The notes under the pieces are model-generated. The model had not been told where the DNA came from. It saw only the letters and a program-made list of their open reading frames with translations, and did no database searches. A program made the translations under genes and the position numbers. Of a stretch of 64,000 bases of DNA, positions 44,545-57,066 are shown piece by piece. Origin of the DNA: Acidimicrobiia bacterium (GTDB lineage: Bacteria; Actinomycetota; Acidimicrobiia; Acidimicrobiales; Poriferisodalaceae). Where the stretch lies: the NCBI GenBank assembly GCA_022820925.1, contig JAJEEO010000019.1, positions 62,001 through 126,000 of the forward strand, in the 5' to 3' direction. Every line of letters begins with the position of its first letter. Position 1 is the first letter of the stretch.

Positions 44545-45807
44545 ATGACAAAGAGGGTCCGCAAGCTATTGGCTCTGCTGTTTGTACCAGCCTTGATTGC
44601 CACGGCTTGCACTGGCAGCGACCGTCCTGAAGCCGGCGCGCTCGGTGTCGTCGAAGTCGAGTCCGGTTCGGCTGTCCAGGTCCGCTCGCTCAATGCGATC
44701 ACCGGCGACGTCGCCTTCTTCGGCCTGCCGCTCGAACGGTCGGTTGTGTTGGCAATCGAGGACTACGGTCCGATTCACGGCTTCGAGGTCGACTTGGGAA
44801 CCGGACTCGATGACCTGTGCTCCAATGACGGCGGCCAAGCAGCTGCGCAGATCATCGTGGCCGACGAAGACGTGCTGGGAGTGATCGGCACCTCCTGCTC
44901 GGGTGCTGCGGTGGCTGCGGCGCCGCTCATCACCGATGCCGGCATGGTGCTGATCTCGGGCGGCAACACGTCACCGGCGCTCACGTCTGACCTGGCAGGA
45001 ACAGCAGGCGAGAACTACAACGTCGGCTACTACCGCACAGCCCACAACGACCTGTTCCAGGGCGCTGCGATGGCGAAGTTCGTCTTCGGCGAGTTGGGGC
45101 TGACCACGGCCGCGGCGATCCACGACGGCGATCCGTACACCCAGGGCCTCGCACAGGCATTCGCCGACGCGTTCGAGGCCGAGGGCGGCACGGTGACCGG
45201 ATTCACGGCGGTCAACAAGGAGGACACCGACATGGTGCCGGTGCTCACCGAGATCGCTGCTGGGAGCCCGGAGGCGCTCTTCTTCCCGATCTTCCAGCCG
45301 GCCGGCGACTTCGTCGCCGATCAGGCACCGGGCGTGTCGGGTCTGGAGAACACGGTTCTGCTGGCCGCTGACGGACTGCTCAACACGAACTACCTCGCGC
45401 TGTCGCAGACTGCGGGCATGTACTTCTCCGGTCCGGACACACGCTTCGGCGAGAACGTGAACCAGAGCACCGGCAAGACCGCCCAGGACTTCCTCGCTGC
45501 GTACGAGGAACGCTGGGGCGAGGCGCCGGCAGCGCCGTTCTGGGCCCACGGCTACGACGCGACCACACTGCTCTTGGATGCGATCGCAGCGGCCTCGTAT
45601 CTCGACGGTGACACGCTGGTGGTCGACCGGCAGGGCATCCGCGACCACCTCAACAGCGTCGAGGGCTACAGCGGCCTGATCGGCACGATCAACTGCGACG
45701 ACTTCGGCGACTGCGGCGCTGCCCGCATCACCGTGGTCCAGAACATCGGCGGTGAGGAGAACGCCGAAGCCAGCATGGACAACGTCGTATTCTCCTTCGC
45801 TCCGTGA
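44545..45807 (+). CDS. ABC transporter substrate-binding protein (branched-chain amino acid type)
   Basis: A 420-residue lipoprotein from ATG 44545, 6-7 nt after GGGGAGGA; the nearer ATG 44539 is too close to it. Lipobox LIATAC is followed by a mature Leu/Ile/Val-binding-protein fold: VRSLNAITGDVAFFGLPLERSVVLA, VLGVIGTSCSGAAVAAAPL and VLISGGNTSP in outline. It heads a five-gene operon with both permeases and both ATPases. Cargo may be branched-chain amino acids, amides, urea or another compound. Confidence 0.9.
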   Translation: MTKRVRKLLALLFVPALIATACTGSDRPEAGALGVVEVESGSAVQVRSLNAITGDVAFFGLPLERSVVLAIEDYGPIHGFEVDLGTGLDDLCSNDGGQAAAQIIVADEDVLGVIGTSCSGAAVAAAPLITDAGMVLISGGNTSPALTSDLAGTAGENYNVGYYRTAHNDLFQGAAMAKFVFGELGLTTAAAIHDGDPYTQGLAQAFADAFEAEGGTVTGFTAVNKEDTDMVPVLTEIAAGSPEALFFPIFQPAGDFVADQAPGVSGLENTVLLAADGLLNTNYLALSQTAGMYFSGPDTRFGENVNQSTGKTAQDFLAAYEERWGEAPAAPFWAHGYDATTLLLDAIAAASYLDGDTLVVDRQGIRDHLNSVEGYSGLIGTINCDDFGDCGAARITVVQNIGGEENAEASMDNVVFSFAP

Positions 45808-45861
45808 GCACAGGAGGAAGGATCCTGAGTCGGTCGATCACGGCCTTCTAGGGTCAATCCG

Positions 45862-47078
45862 GTGATGGAAGAAGGGGCGCCCCCCGGCGGGGCGCCCCGC
45901 CACCGGCCCCACGACGACACCGAACAGCGGGCTCACGATGGGGCCCCGACCGGGGCGCCGCGCCGCCGGGGCCTCGGTGCCCGGCTCCTTCGGCCCCGCA
46001 CCCGGGTCGACTGGTTCCTCACCGTCATCCGGGTAGCGGTGCTGATTGTGCTGGTTGTCGGCTTTGCGGCCTTCATCGCCCAGGAGATCGACCCAGACAA
46101 TCCGTTCGCCCGCTGGGCCAATCCCGATGCCACCGGCCTCACCGGGCCGCAATTCCGCGGGCTGGTGATCTCGGGCATCGCCCAGGGCTCGATGTACGGG
46201 CTGATCGCGCTCGGGTACTCGATGGTCTACGGCGTGCTGGGGTTCATCAACTTCGCCCACGGCGAGGTGTTCATGGTGGGCGCCATGACCGGCATGATCA
46301 CCTCCAACAAGCTGGCCGACGCCGGTCTGTGGGAGTCGAACTTCATCGGCTCGCTGGTGTTCATCGTGGTGGTGTCGATCATCGTGTCGTCGCTGACGGC
46401 GGTGATCATGGAGCGGGTCGCATACCGGCCGCTGCGGGGCTCGCCGCGGCTGATCCCGCTGATCACCTCCATCGGCGTGTCGTTCTTCCTGCAGAACGCA
46501 TCGGTGGTGCTGCTGGGGCCGGCCAGCAAGTCCTACCCCGACGTGCCCGACTGGGTGAAGGCCAAGCACACGTTCCTGCAGATCGAGGGCGCCAAGATCC
46601 TGGTGATCGTCGTGGCGGCGCTCTCGATGGCGGCGCTGTGGTACTACGTCGACCGCACCAAGACCGGCAAGGCGATGCGGGCGGTGGCCGAGGACGCCGA
46701 GATAGCGGCGCTCATGGGCATCGACGTGAACCGCACCATCGTGAAGGTGTTCGCGGTGGGCGGTGCGATGGCGGGGATGGCCGGGATCCTGTGGGGAATC
46801 CTGTTCCGCAGCGTCATCCACACCACAGGCTTCCTGCCGGGCATCAAGGCGTTCAGCGCGGCCGTGGTGGGCGGCATCGGCCACCTGGGCGGTGCAATGG
46901 CCGGCGGGCTGTCGATCGGGGTGGCCGAGTCGGTCGGGCCGCTGCTGATCCTGGAGCCGCTGGGGGTGAGCGGAGTGTCGCAGCTGCGCGACGCCGTGGC
47001 GTTCTCGATGCTCATCATCGTGCTGCTGGTGAAGCCGGCCGGCCTGTTCGGCGAGCGGCTTCCGGCGGAGGACCGGGC

Positions 47079-47082
<4 letters not shown>
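45862..47082 (+). CDS. livH: Branched-chain amino acid ABC transporter permease, LivH type
   Basis: A 406-residue permease. After a polar 55-residue N-terminus, GLIALGYSMVYGVLGFINFAHGE and TGKAMRAVAEDAEIAALMGID (in part) identify LivH. GTG 45862 or ATG 45865 may start it. The N-terminal extension is absent from E. coli LivH (308 residues). The stop overlaps the start of livM (ATGA). Confidence 0.9.
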
Positions 47083-49746
<2,664 letters not shown>

Positions 49747-49750
<4 letters not shown>

Positions 49751-50529
49751 ACGACGGTGAGCGCCTCCCGCTGCTGGAGATGCGCAAGGTGAATGCGCAC
49801 TACGGGGCGGTGCACGCCCTGCGCGACGTCGACCTGTCGATCTACGAAGGCGAGCTGGTGTGCCTGCTGGGCGGCAACGCCAGCGGCAAGTCGACCACGC
49901 TCAAGACGCTGCTGGGCATGCTCAAGCCCACGTCCGGCGAGGTGGTGCTCGACGGCGAGGTCGTCAACGATCGCCCGACCAGCTACCGGGTGGCCCGGGG
50001 CATCACGATGGTTCCCGAGAACCGGCGCCTGTTCAAGCGGCTCACGGTGCGCGAGAACCTCCAGCTCGGGGCCTACCTGCGCAAGGACAGCGACGCCATC
50101 GCAACCGACATGGAGCGTGTCTACGAGCTGTTCCCGCGCGTCAAGGAGCGGTTGGCTCAGAAAGCGGGCACGCTGTCGGGCGGCGAGCAGCAGATGGTGG
50201 CCATCGGCCGGGCGCTCATGTCCCAGCCGCGGGTGTTGCTGATGGACGAGCCGTCGATGGGCTTGGCGCCGGCGCTGGTGCAGCAGAACTTCGAGCTGAT
50301 CTCCCAGATTCACGAGGCCGGCATGACCGTGTTCATGGTGGAGCAGAACGCCAACATGGCGCTCGGCATCGCCGATCGGGGCTGGGTGCTGCAGACCGGC
50401 CGTGTCGTGCTCGACGACACCGCCGAGGCCCTGCTGGCCAACCCGGCGCTGCGCACGTCCTACCTGGGCGGCGGTCAGGGCGACGGCGACAACGAGGCAG
50501 CCGAGGGACCCGCAGGGGAGTCGTCGTAG
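49747..50529 (+). CDS. livF: Branched-chain amino acid ABC transporter ATP-binding protein, LivF type
   Basis: A 260-residue ATPase with Walker A GGNASGKST, the MVPENRRLFKRLTVRENL segment typical of LivF (V-P-E-x-R), signature LSGGEQQMVAIGRAL, Walker B VLLMDEPSMGLAP and FMVEQNANMAL in place of the usual H-loop. A Gly/Asp/Glu-rich tail of about 20 residues follows the conserved end. Last gene of the transporter operon. Confidence 0.92.
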
Positions 50530-50554
50530 CAGCGAGCCTGCTAGGACTGGCGGC

Positions 50555-51427
50555 GTGAGCGAGGCTCCCGACGACACGACGCCCGACCACGCCGTGACTG
50601 GGGTTCTGCACCCTGGCGACATGGGCGTGACCGTGGCAGCTGCCTGCTCGGGCACCGTGCTGTGGGCCAGCGAGGGCCGCTCGGCCGAGTCCTGCGAGCG
50701 TGCGGCCGGCGCCGGTCTCACCGATGCGGGTGATCTGGCATCACTGGTGGCTGCGGCCGACATCGTGATCTCGATCTGCCCGCCCCACGGCGCCGAAGCA
50801 CTGGCCGCCACGGTGGCCGATGCCGGCTTTGCGGGCTGTTACGTGGACGCCAATGCTGTTTCGCCGGCAACGGTTCGGCGCATAGCAGCCCGCTTCGCGA
50901 ACTTCGTCGACGGCAGCGTGATCGGTCCGCCGGCGCGAGAACCCGGAACCACCCGGCTCTACCTCGCAGGCCCCGGCGCGGCTGGCGTTGCGGCGAGATT
51001 CGCCGGGTCGCTGCTGGACGCCCGTGTGCTGGACGGCGGCAGCATCGGGGCTGCCTCAGCGCTGAAGATGGCCTACGCGTCGTGGACCAAGGGCACCAAC
51101 GCCCTGCTGGTGGCGGTGGCGGCGATGGCCGCAGCCGAAGGCGTGTCCGACGACCTGACCGCCGAATGGGGTCTGTCCCAACACGGCCTCTCGCAGCGCT
51201 TGACCTACACGGCGATCCGGTCGGCGCCCAAGGCGTGGCGCTGGGTGGGCGAGATGGACGAGATCGCCGACACGTTCGCTGCTGCCGGCCTGCCCGACGG
51301 CTTCCACCGCGCCGCCAGCGAGGTGTTCGCGCGTCTCGGCGAGTTCAAGAACTCCCGCAGCGCCTCTGTCGAGCAGATGCTCGAGGCTCTGCTGAATTCC
51401 CCTGCAGCGGCCGAGGACGCCGGCTGA
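50555..51427 (+). CDS. NAD(P)-dependent oxidoreductase, 3-hydroxyacid/6-phosphogluconate dehydrogenase-like
   Basis: A 290-residue protein from GTG 50555. The N-terminal Rossmann domain lacks the textbook GxGxxG, reading GVLHPGDMGVTVAA, a form seen in the group with a DUF1932-type C-terminal domain. DIVISICPPHGAEALA and YVDANAVSPAT follow, then the conserved-lysine helix ASALKMAYASWTKGTNALL. Oxidises a beta-hydroxyacid or related alcohol; substrate unknown. Begins 25 bp after livF. Confidence 0.82.
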   Translation: MSEAPDDTTPDHAVTGVLHPGDMGVTVAAACSGTVLWASEGRSAESCERAAGAGLTDAGDLASLVAAADIVISICPPHGAEALAATVADAGFAGCYVDANAVSPATVRRIAARFANFVDGSVIGPPAREPGTTRLYLAGPGAAGVAARFAGSLLDARVLDGGSIGAASALKMAYASWTKGTNALLVAVAAMAAAEGVSDDLTAEWGLSQHGLSQRLTYTAIRSAPKAWRWVGEMDEIADTFAAAGLPDGFHRAASEVFARLGEFKNSRSASVEQMLEALLNSPAAAEDAG

Positions 51428-51446
51428 GGCCGAACAGGTCAGCTTC

Positions 51447-52343
51447 CTAGTTCTGCAACGGCAGGACGGCGCTGGCGACGCCTTCGAGCTCCGCGAACCA
51501 ATCGTCGGGCTCGCCCACCAGCACCGGCACGAACTTCGACGCGCCCACCTCGATGAACCGCTGGATCTGGTCGCGCAGACCGCCCCAGCCGATCGGGATG
51601 ATGTCGCCCGGTTCGGCATCGGGCGCCCGCCGTTCGAGGATGGCCTTGTAGCCGGGGCTGATTTCGCCGTGGGTGTAGGGGATGAGCACACCGAAGTGCT
51701 CAGGATCGATCCAGCGCTCGTGCTCGTCGGCGGCCTCGTTCACGATCTTCCAGCCGGCCGCGGCGATGTCGGGCGTGCAGAAGGACGGCAGCCATCCGTC
51801 GCCGAAGCGCCCGCAGCGGCGCAGCTCCACCTCGGCTGCCCCGCCGAGCCAGATGTCCATCGGCTTCTGGGCCGGCTTCGGCAGCAGCGACACCTCGTCG
51901 TAGTGGTACCAGTCGCCGTGGTGGGTGACGGGCTCGTCCTCCCAGAAGCGCTTCAGCAGCGGCAGAGCCTCGTTGAACATCTTGGCCCGCTGACGACGCT
52001 CGACGCCGAAGGCCGCCTGCTCGTGCACATCGGCCACGCCGAGCCCGAACGCGGGCAGCAGCCGGCCGTCGGACAGGCGGTCCAGGCTGGCGAGCTCCTT
52101 GGCCAGCACGGCGAGGTTGCGTCCGGGCAGCACCAGCACCGACATGCCGAACTTCATGCGCTTGGTGCGACCCGCTGCGTACGCGAGACCCACGATGGGA
52201 TCGGGGCATTCGCCGCCGAGCCGCTCGCTCAGCCACAGCGAGTCGAAGCCGTTGTCCTCCAGCGCATCCACGAACGGGTCGAAGGTGGCGTGGTCGTTGG
52301 TGAAGCTGCGCGTGCCCAGCCCGAAGCCGATCCGGATCTTCAT
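51447..52343 (-). CDS. LLM class flavin-dependent oxidoreductase
   Basis: A 298-residue luciferase-like protein. IRIGFGLGTRSF, FDSLWLSERLGGE, KFGMSVLVLPGRNLAVLAKEL (in part), LDRLSDGRLLPAFGLG and DIWLGGAAEVELRRCGRFGDGW are visible. Flavin (FMN or F420) choice cannot be settled. Convergent with the dehydrogenase at 50555 and divergent from an SDR. Confidence 0.86.
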   Translation of the reverse strand: MKIRIGFGLGTRSFTNDHATFDPFVDALEDNGFDSLWLSERLGGECPDPIVGLAYAAGRTKRMKFGMSVLVLPGRNLAVLAKELASLDRLSDGRLLPAFGLGVADVHEQAAFGVERRQRAKMFNEALPLLKRFWEDEPVTHHGDWYHYDEVSLLPKPAQKPMDIWLGGAAEVELRRCGRFGDGWLPSFCTPDIAAAGWKIVNEAADEHERWIDPEHFGVLIPYTHGEISPGYKAILERRAPDAEPGDIIPIGWGGLRDQIQRFIEVGASKFVPVLVGEPDDWFAELEGVASAVLPLQN

Positions 52344-52423
52344 GGCTCACACGCTAGGGCACTGCTGTGCGCCGTACCCTCGTGCGCTGATGGACGAACG
52401 CCGGCCGGGATGAAGGACTGTCG

Positions 52424-53218
52424 ATGAGTGAGACCGCAGCGAATGGGCAGATCGACCTGACGTCGCCGTTCCGGCTCGACGGGCAGGTCTGCTTGGTGAC
52501 CGGTGCATCGAGCGGTTTCGGGGTCCGCTTTGCCCGGGTGTTCGCAGCCGCGGGCGCCAAGGTGGCGGTGGCTGCCCGGCGGGCAGACCGGCTGGAGGCG
52601 TTGGCCGCTGAGCTGCCCGACGCGCTCGCCGTGCCATGTGATGTCGGCGACGACGACGCCTGCCGAGACCTCGTGGCACAGGTGGTGGACCGCTACGGCA
52701 AGGTCGACGTGCTGGTCAACAACGCCGGGGTGAGCGACGCCATCAACCCCGGTGAGCAGGCCGACGTCGACAGCTTCCGGCACGTCGTCGACATCAACCT
52801 CAACGCATGCTTCCTGCTGGCGGGGCTCGCTGCCGCCGACATCATCGGCCGTGAGGCGCGTGGCAGCATCATCAATGTGGCCTCGGTGCACGGACATGTG
52901 GCATCCGCTCCGAACCTGCAGCCTGCGTACGCGGCGTCAAAGGCCGGGTTGGTGAACCTCACCCGCGACTTGGCTGTGCAGTGGGCGACCCGGGGCGTGC
53001 GCGTCAACGCGCTGTGCCCCGGCTACTTCGAGACTGAGCTCACAGCGCCGATGTTCGACGACGATCGCTCGATGGCGTGGATCAGCAGGAACGCCCCGAT
53101 GCGACGTCCCGGCTCGGAGCACGAGCTGGACGGAGCGCTGCTGTTCTTGGCCAGCGACGCCAGCAGTTATGTGACCGGCAGTTCGCTGATGGTGGACGGA
53201 GGCTGGACCGCCCGATGA
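52424..53218 (+). CDS. Short-chain dehydrogenase/reductase
   Basis: A 264-residue SDR with AAGGA upstream. TGASSGFG cofactor loop, NNAGVSD, VASVHGH with the active-site Ser, YAASKAG and LMVDGGWTAR are seen. Arg residues after beta-2 (AARRADR) indicate NADPH preference, unlike the three other SDRs in the window. Substrate unknown. A diguanylate cyclase follows 46 bp later. Confidence 0.88.
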   Translation: MSETAANGQIDLTSPFRLDGQVCLVTGASSGFGVRFARVFAAAGAKVAVAARRADRLEALAAELPDALAVPCDVGDDDACRDLVAQVVDRYGKVDVLVNNAGVSDAINPGEQADVDSFRHVVDINLNACFLLAGLAAADIIGREARGSIINVASVHGHVASAPNLQPAYAASKAGLVNLTRDLAVQWATRGVRVNALCPGYFETELTAPMFDDDRSMAWISRNAPMRRPGSEHELDGALLFLASDASSYVTGSSLMVDGGWTAR

Positions 53219-53264
53219 GCATGACCCGCCGTCCCGGTACGCGCCCGCAGTGCGGGGGTGCTCG

Positions 53265-53852
53265 GTGAGCCGGCGGGATGCGTCGAGGCTGCGGGTGGGC
53301 GCAGCCGCGCTGGCGGCGGCGTTCGGCGGCGGGGTCTGGTGGGCGTCGGGCCGCCGGCGACGGGCGTGGCGCACCGATGCTCTTACGGGCATCCCGACCC
53401 GAGACGGGGCAGTGGCCCACTTGCGTGCCGAGCTGATGCGCTCTGCGAGGTCTGGTCGCGTGGTGGGTGTGGCTTTCTGCGACATCGATGCCTTCAAGCA
53501 GGTGAACGACCACCATGGCCACCTTGCGGGTGATCTGGTGCTGGTCACAGTGGCGCAGTGTCTGCAAGGCGCGGTGCGTCCGTCCGATGTCGTGGCTCGT
53601 GTCGGCGGCGACGAGTTCGTGGTGGTGTGCGGCGGGCTGCGCAGTGCCGACGACATGGAGATCATCGTCGAGCGCCTGCGCGCAGCACTGGGCGGATCGT
53701 CGGTGGCGAGCGGCACCGCCGATCCGCTCGCCGAGATGGGCGTCACGGTGAGCGTCGGCAGCGCCACCGGTCGTGGCGGCGAGGTATCGCCCGGCGCCCT
53801 GCTGCACGCAGCCGACCGGTCGATGTACCGCCACAAGGGTCAGCTGCCCTAG
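53265..53852 (+). CDS. Diguanylate cyclase (GGDEF domain)
   Basis: A 195-residue protein from GTG 53265 (GGGGGTG upstream). A single N-terminal hydrophobic segment (about 10-28) anchors it. The GGDEF domain starts at DALTGIPTRDG; the active site GGDEF is at 114-118 and an inhibitory c-di-GMP site RxxD (RPSD) is at 105-108, five residues before it as expected. Catalysis from two GTP to c-di-GMP with product inhibition is therefore likely. There is no sensor domain. Confidence 0.92.
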   Translation: MSRRDASRLRVGAAALAAAFGGGVWWASGRRRRAWRTDALTGIPTRDGAVAHLRAELMRSARSGRVVGVAFCDIDAFKQVNDHHGHLAGDLVLVTVAQCLQGAVRPSDVVARVGGDEFVVVCGGLRSADDMEIIVERLRAALGGSSVASGTADPLAEMGVTVSVGSATGRGGEVSPGALLHAADRSMYRHKGQLP

Positions 53853-53885
53853 CGCCTCACATCTGAGCCGGCGAGGAGCAGCGGG

Positions 53886-54413
53886 CTAACCCAGCGCTGG
53901 GGTGCCTTCGAAGTTGCCTGGGTCGCCCTCGGTCGGCAGTACCGGGCGCATCCGCCAGTCCATGACCTCTTCCACGCCGGTGATCACCTCGTACCACTCC
54001 TCGGCATCCCAGCCTTGGGCCGAGCCGAGCACGCTCGTATCCTGGGCGAGGTGCACGAGGGCGGGAAGCTGTTCGAGCTCCAGGGCACGGACGAACTCCC
54101 GATCGGGGTCCAGCAGCACGAGGTGCTCGTCAGCGAATCGGCCCAAGAAACTGCGGGCGCCGTCGGCATCGCTGCACACCACGAACGCGCAGCGGATGTC
54201 GGCCTCCTCGTAGTGGAACAGCACGCGCGACGCCGTGGGCAGGATCCAGCCGCTCTGGCGTGTGTACGGGTCGATGATCACCACGAGCAGGTTGAACACC
54301 ACGAGCCATTCGGCCAGCGTGTGACCGTGGCCGGTGATGGTTTCGAGCTTGATGTCGGCGGAAGGCACAGCAAGCACGGCAGGCAAGCTAGCGCTCCGCG
54401 ACGGCGTGACCAC
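53886..54413 (-). CDS. Thioredoxin-fold protein without CxxC, function unknown
   Basis: Up to 175 residues; the start is uncertain (GTG 54413, or later GTG codons). The pattern LVVFNLLVVIIDPYTRQS, RCAFVVCSDADGARSFLGRF, LVLLDPDREFVRALELEQLPALVHLAQD resembles a peroxiredoxin/thioredoxin-like fold with a cis-Pro position (LPALVHL), but the usual active-site cysteines are missing. It may bind rather than reduce. It is downstream of an eIF2B-like gene on the same strand, 34 bp away. Confidence 0.55.
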   Translation of the reverse strand: MVTPSRSASLPAVLAVPSADIKLETITGHGHTLAEWLVVFNLLVVIIDPYTRQSGWILPTASRVLFHYEEADIRCAFVVCSDADGARSFLGRFADEHLVLLDPDREFVRALELEQLPALVHLAQDTSVLGSAQGWDAEEWYEVITGVEEVMDWRMRPVLPTEGDPGNFEGTPALG

Positions 54414-54447
54414 GGCTTAGGAGGCTCGACGTGCCCGAGCTGGTGTG

Positions 54448-55239
54448 TCAGATCGGGGGCCGCAGCAGTTCGGCAGCGAGGGGGCAGTCCGACCGCTGCC
54501 AGTCGGCGGCCGGCTCGATGCCGCCCGGGCCGACGATCTGGCTGAACAGGCCGAGCGGCACGACCTCCTCGTCGCACTCCCACGGCTCGTCGGCGACCGA
54601 GGAGGCAGCGGTGTCGAAGAACTGCTGGGGCAGCGCCCGTCCCCATCCGACGACGCACCAGACCTCAGTGCTCGAGGTGTATCCGACTGCAGCAGCGGCA
54701 TGGGAGCCGCTCGCAGCTATCACGGCATCAGGGCCTGCGGCGGCGGCTTCCACCAGGATCACATCGGCGTTCGAGCACGCAGCCGCCAACCCGGCGAGCG
54801 GCACGTCGGTCACCTCGCAGCCGTTGCCCGCCAGCCGTCGGGCCAAGCCCGCGCCCTCGCCGAAGGCATCGATGATGCGCACGTCGATGTCAGAGCGGCG
54901 TCCGAGGCCATCGGCAGCAATGTCGGGCCAGCCCAGCAGGCAGACAGCGGCACCGTCGGGCAGTGCATCTGCGGCGCGATCCGCAGTGGCGTCAGCGCGC
55001 AGCTCGGAGGAGAACTCGCGTGCAGCCTGGTAGGGCTGCGCCGACGTGCACACCCGGGCCGCCATCGACCACAGTGCCCCGGCGATCGGGTACTTGTCGA
55101 GGATGCGGCGGCACACCGTGACCAGCTCCAGCGGGTCCGACGCGAGCGCGCCCAGCGCAGAAGCCGTCTCGTGCACCAGCACGTCCTGGGACAGGTCGCC
55201 CGCACGTGCCACATAGCGCAGGTGCTCGATCGGGTGCAC
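54448..55239 (-). CDS. eIF2B/MtnA-like protein, function uncertain
   Basis: A 263-residue protein from GTG 55239. The C-terminal half (IDVRIIDAFGEGAGLARRLA, GCEVTDVPLAGLAAACSNADVILVEAAAAGPDAVIAA, each in part) resembles the eIF2B-alpha/methylthioribose 1-phosphate isomerase/ribose-1,5-bisphosphate isomerase fold, including a G-x-D-A-V-like step. The N-terminal half is helical. No partner gene confirms a role. The assignment is by pattern and tentative. Confidence 0.5.
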   Translation of the reverse strand: MHPIEHLRYVARAGDLSQDVLVHETASALGALASDPLELVTVCRRILDKYPIAGALWSMAARVCTSAQPYQAAREFSSELRADATADRAADALPDGAAVCLLGWPDIAADGLGRRSDIDVRIIDAFGEGAGLARRLAGNGCEVTDVPLAGLAAACSNADVILVEAAAAGPDAVIAASGSHAAAAVGYTSSTEVWCVVGWGRALPQQFFDTAASSVADEPWECDEEVVPLGLFSQIVGPGGIEPAADWQRSDCPLAAELLRPPI

Positions 55240-55307
55240 GCGCCGAAGCTATCCCGTGCGGGTGAACCGATTCGTTGCGGGCTTGATCGGGCGCTGTGCG
55301 GCTCTGC

Positions 55308-56906
55308 TCAGGCGCTCTGGGTCTGCAGCCGGCGCGCGATCACCTTGAGGCAGAGCGTCTCGTCGGCACCCTCGAAGATCGACAGCACCCGGGCGTCCAC
55401 GAAGAGCCGGCTCACCGTGTATTCCTCGGCGAAGCCGAAGCCGCCGTGAAGCTGCTGCGCCTCGCGGGTCACCCACTCGGCTGCTTTGCACACATATGCC
55501 TTGATCATCGACGCCTCGAGCGCTCCGCCGCCCCGAGCCATCATCCGGGCCACCTCGTAGCTGTACTGGCGGGCCGCGGCAATGATCGCCGCCATGCGGC
55601 CCAGCTTCGCCTGCGTCAGCTGGTACTCGGCGATCGGCTGGCCGAACACCTTGCGCTCGTCGGCATAGGTGCGGGCCTCGTCGTAGGCCGCAGCCATGAC
55701 GCCCACCGCCCGGGCCGCTGTCTGCAGCCGCCCGTTCTCGAAGCCGGCCATCTGCAGGTAGAAGCCCTGCCCGATCCCGTCGTCGCCGCCGATGAGGTTC
55801 TCTGCGGGCACGAACCAGTCGTCGAAGGCGATCTCGAAGCTGTGCATGCCCCGGTAGCCCAGCGTGGCGATGGCCCGCCCCTCGATGGTGCCGCCCCGCT
55901 CGTCGGTGAACTGGAAGTCGTGGCCCTGCGACTGGGGCTTCGGCACGATGAACAGGCTGAGGCCCCGGTGGGCCTTGCGCCGGTCGGGATCGGTGCGGGC
56001 CAGCAGCATCAGCACGTCGGCCCGGCCGGCGAAGGTGCACCACGTCTTGGTGCCCGAGATCAGCCAGCCGCCCTCGGTGGGCGATGCCGACACGACCAGG
56101 TTGGCCACGTCGCTGCCGTAGTCGGGCTCGGTGACGGCGACGGCCACCATGGTCTCACCGGTGGCGATCTGGGGGAACCAGTGCTTCTTCTGCTCCTCGG
56201 TGCCGCCCCGCTCCAGCGCCCGGGTGAGGATCTCGGGCCGGGTGATGAGCGAGCCGCCCGCACCCAGCGATGCCCGCGACAGCTCCTCTGTGGCGATGAC
56301 CATGCCCAGGTAGTCGCTCTCGGAGCCCGAGGCGAACCCGCCGTATTCCTCGGGCACCGACAGGCCGAAGCAGCCCAGATCGGCCAGCCCGCCGATGATG
56401 TCCTCGGGGATGTCGGTGTCGCCGCGGTGGATGTGCTCTGCAGCAGGGGCAATCTTGTCCTCGCCGAAGCGGCGGAAGGTCTCTGCCACCAGCTCGAAGT
56501 CTTCGTCGAGGTGGCTGGGTGCGTCGAGGCCGGCCAGCGTGGCGACGTAGGCGGGGTTGCGGTAGGCGGCCACGAAGTCGCGGGCGCCGTCGAGTGCGCC
56601 GGGCTCGAGGCCCCACTGGGCCTCGCGGGCGAACAGCCGGGCGTGGAACTCGCCGAGGGCGTCGGCAATGAACCCGCAGGCGAGGCGGGCCTCGGCGTCG
56701 CCCAGCGCCCCCCACGCGACCAGCGAGTCGCAGATGCGCAGTGCCGAGGCGGTGTGGGCCAGGTCGTACAGGAAGCACTGGTGGTCGTCGCCCATGCCGA
56801 CCGCATGGCTGCACGCACGGTTCAACGCTGCGTTGCCCACAGCGAGTGCGTCGGCCGCGGCGGACATGTCCGGTTCGGTCACAGCAAGGCCAGCGTCGGC
56901 AGTCAT
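55308..56906 (-). CDS. Acyl-CoA dehydrogenase with extended N-terminus, methylsuccinyl-CoA dehydrogenase-like
   Basis: A 532-residue flavoprotein. Residues about 160-530 are a standard acyl-CoA dehydrogenase: VAVTEPDYGSDVANL, LISGTKTWCTFA, LGYRGMHSFEIAFDDWFVP, QLHGGFGFAEEYTVSR and SIFEGADETL with the catalytic-region Glu. The first 160 residues are an additional helical domain, as known for (2S)-methylsuccinyl-CoA dehydrogenase of the ethylmalonyl-CoA pathway. A MaoC hydratase gene lies divergently next to it, which fits mesaconyl-CoA hydration, but no ecm or ccr gene is present, so this remains tentative. Confidence 0.85.
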   Translation of the reverse strand: MTADAGLAVTEPDMSAAADALAVGNAALNRACSHAVGMGDDHQCFLYDLAHTASALRICDSLVAWGALGDAEARLACGFIADALGEFHARLFAREAQWGLEPGALDGARDFVAAYRNPAYVATLAGLDAPSHLDEDFELVAETFRRFGEDKIAPAAEHIHRGDTDIPEDIIGGLADLGCFGLSVPEEYGGFASGSESDYLGMVIATEELSRASLGAGGSLITRPEILTRALERGGTEEQKKHWFPQIATGETMVAVAVTEPDYGSDVANLVVSASPTEGGWLISGTKTWCTFAGRADVLMLLARTDPDRRKAHRGLSLFIVPKPQSQGHDFQFTDERGGTIEGRAIATLGYRGMHSFEIAFDDWFVPAENLIGGDDGIGQGFYLQMAGFENGRLQTAARAVGVMAAAYDEARTYADERKVFGQPIAEYQLTQAKLGRMAAIIAAARQYSYEVARMMARGGGALEASMIKAYVCKAAEWVTREAQQLHGGFGFAEEYTVSRLFVDARVLSIFEGADETLCLKVIARRLQTQSA

Positions 56907-57066
56907 CTCGTTCCCGTCGTCGTCACAGCCGCACAGGCTAAAGCCCGCTCCGGCGCACGGCCCGGGCGGTGGTGGGGTTGCATCCGGTCAGCGGCGACGC
57001 CGCGCCGTACGATGACTCGGTCCACGCTTCAGCACCACTGCTCCTGACCATCGCAGGGAGGTTCCT

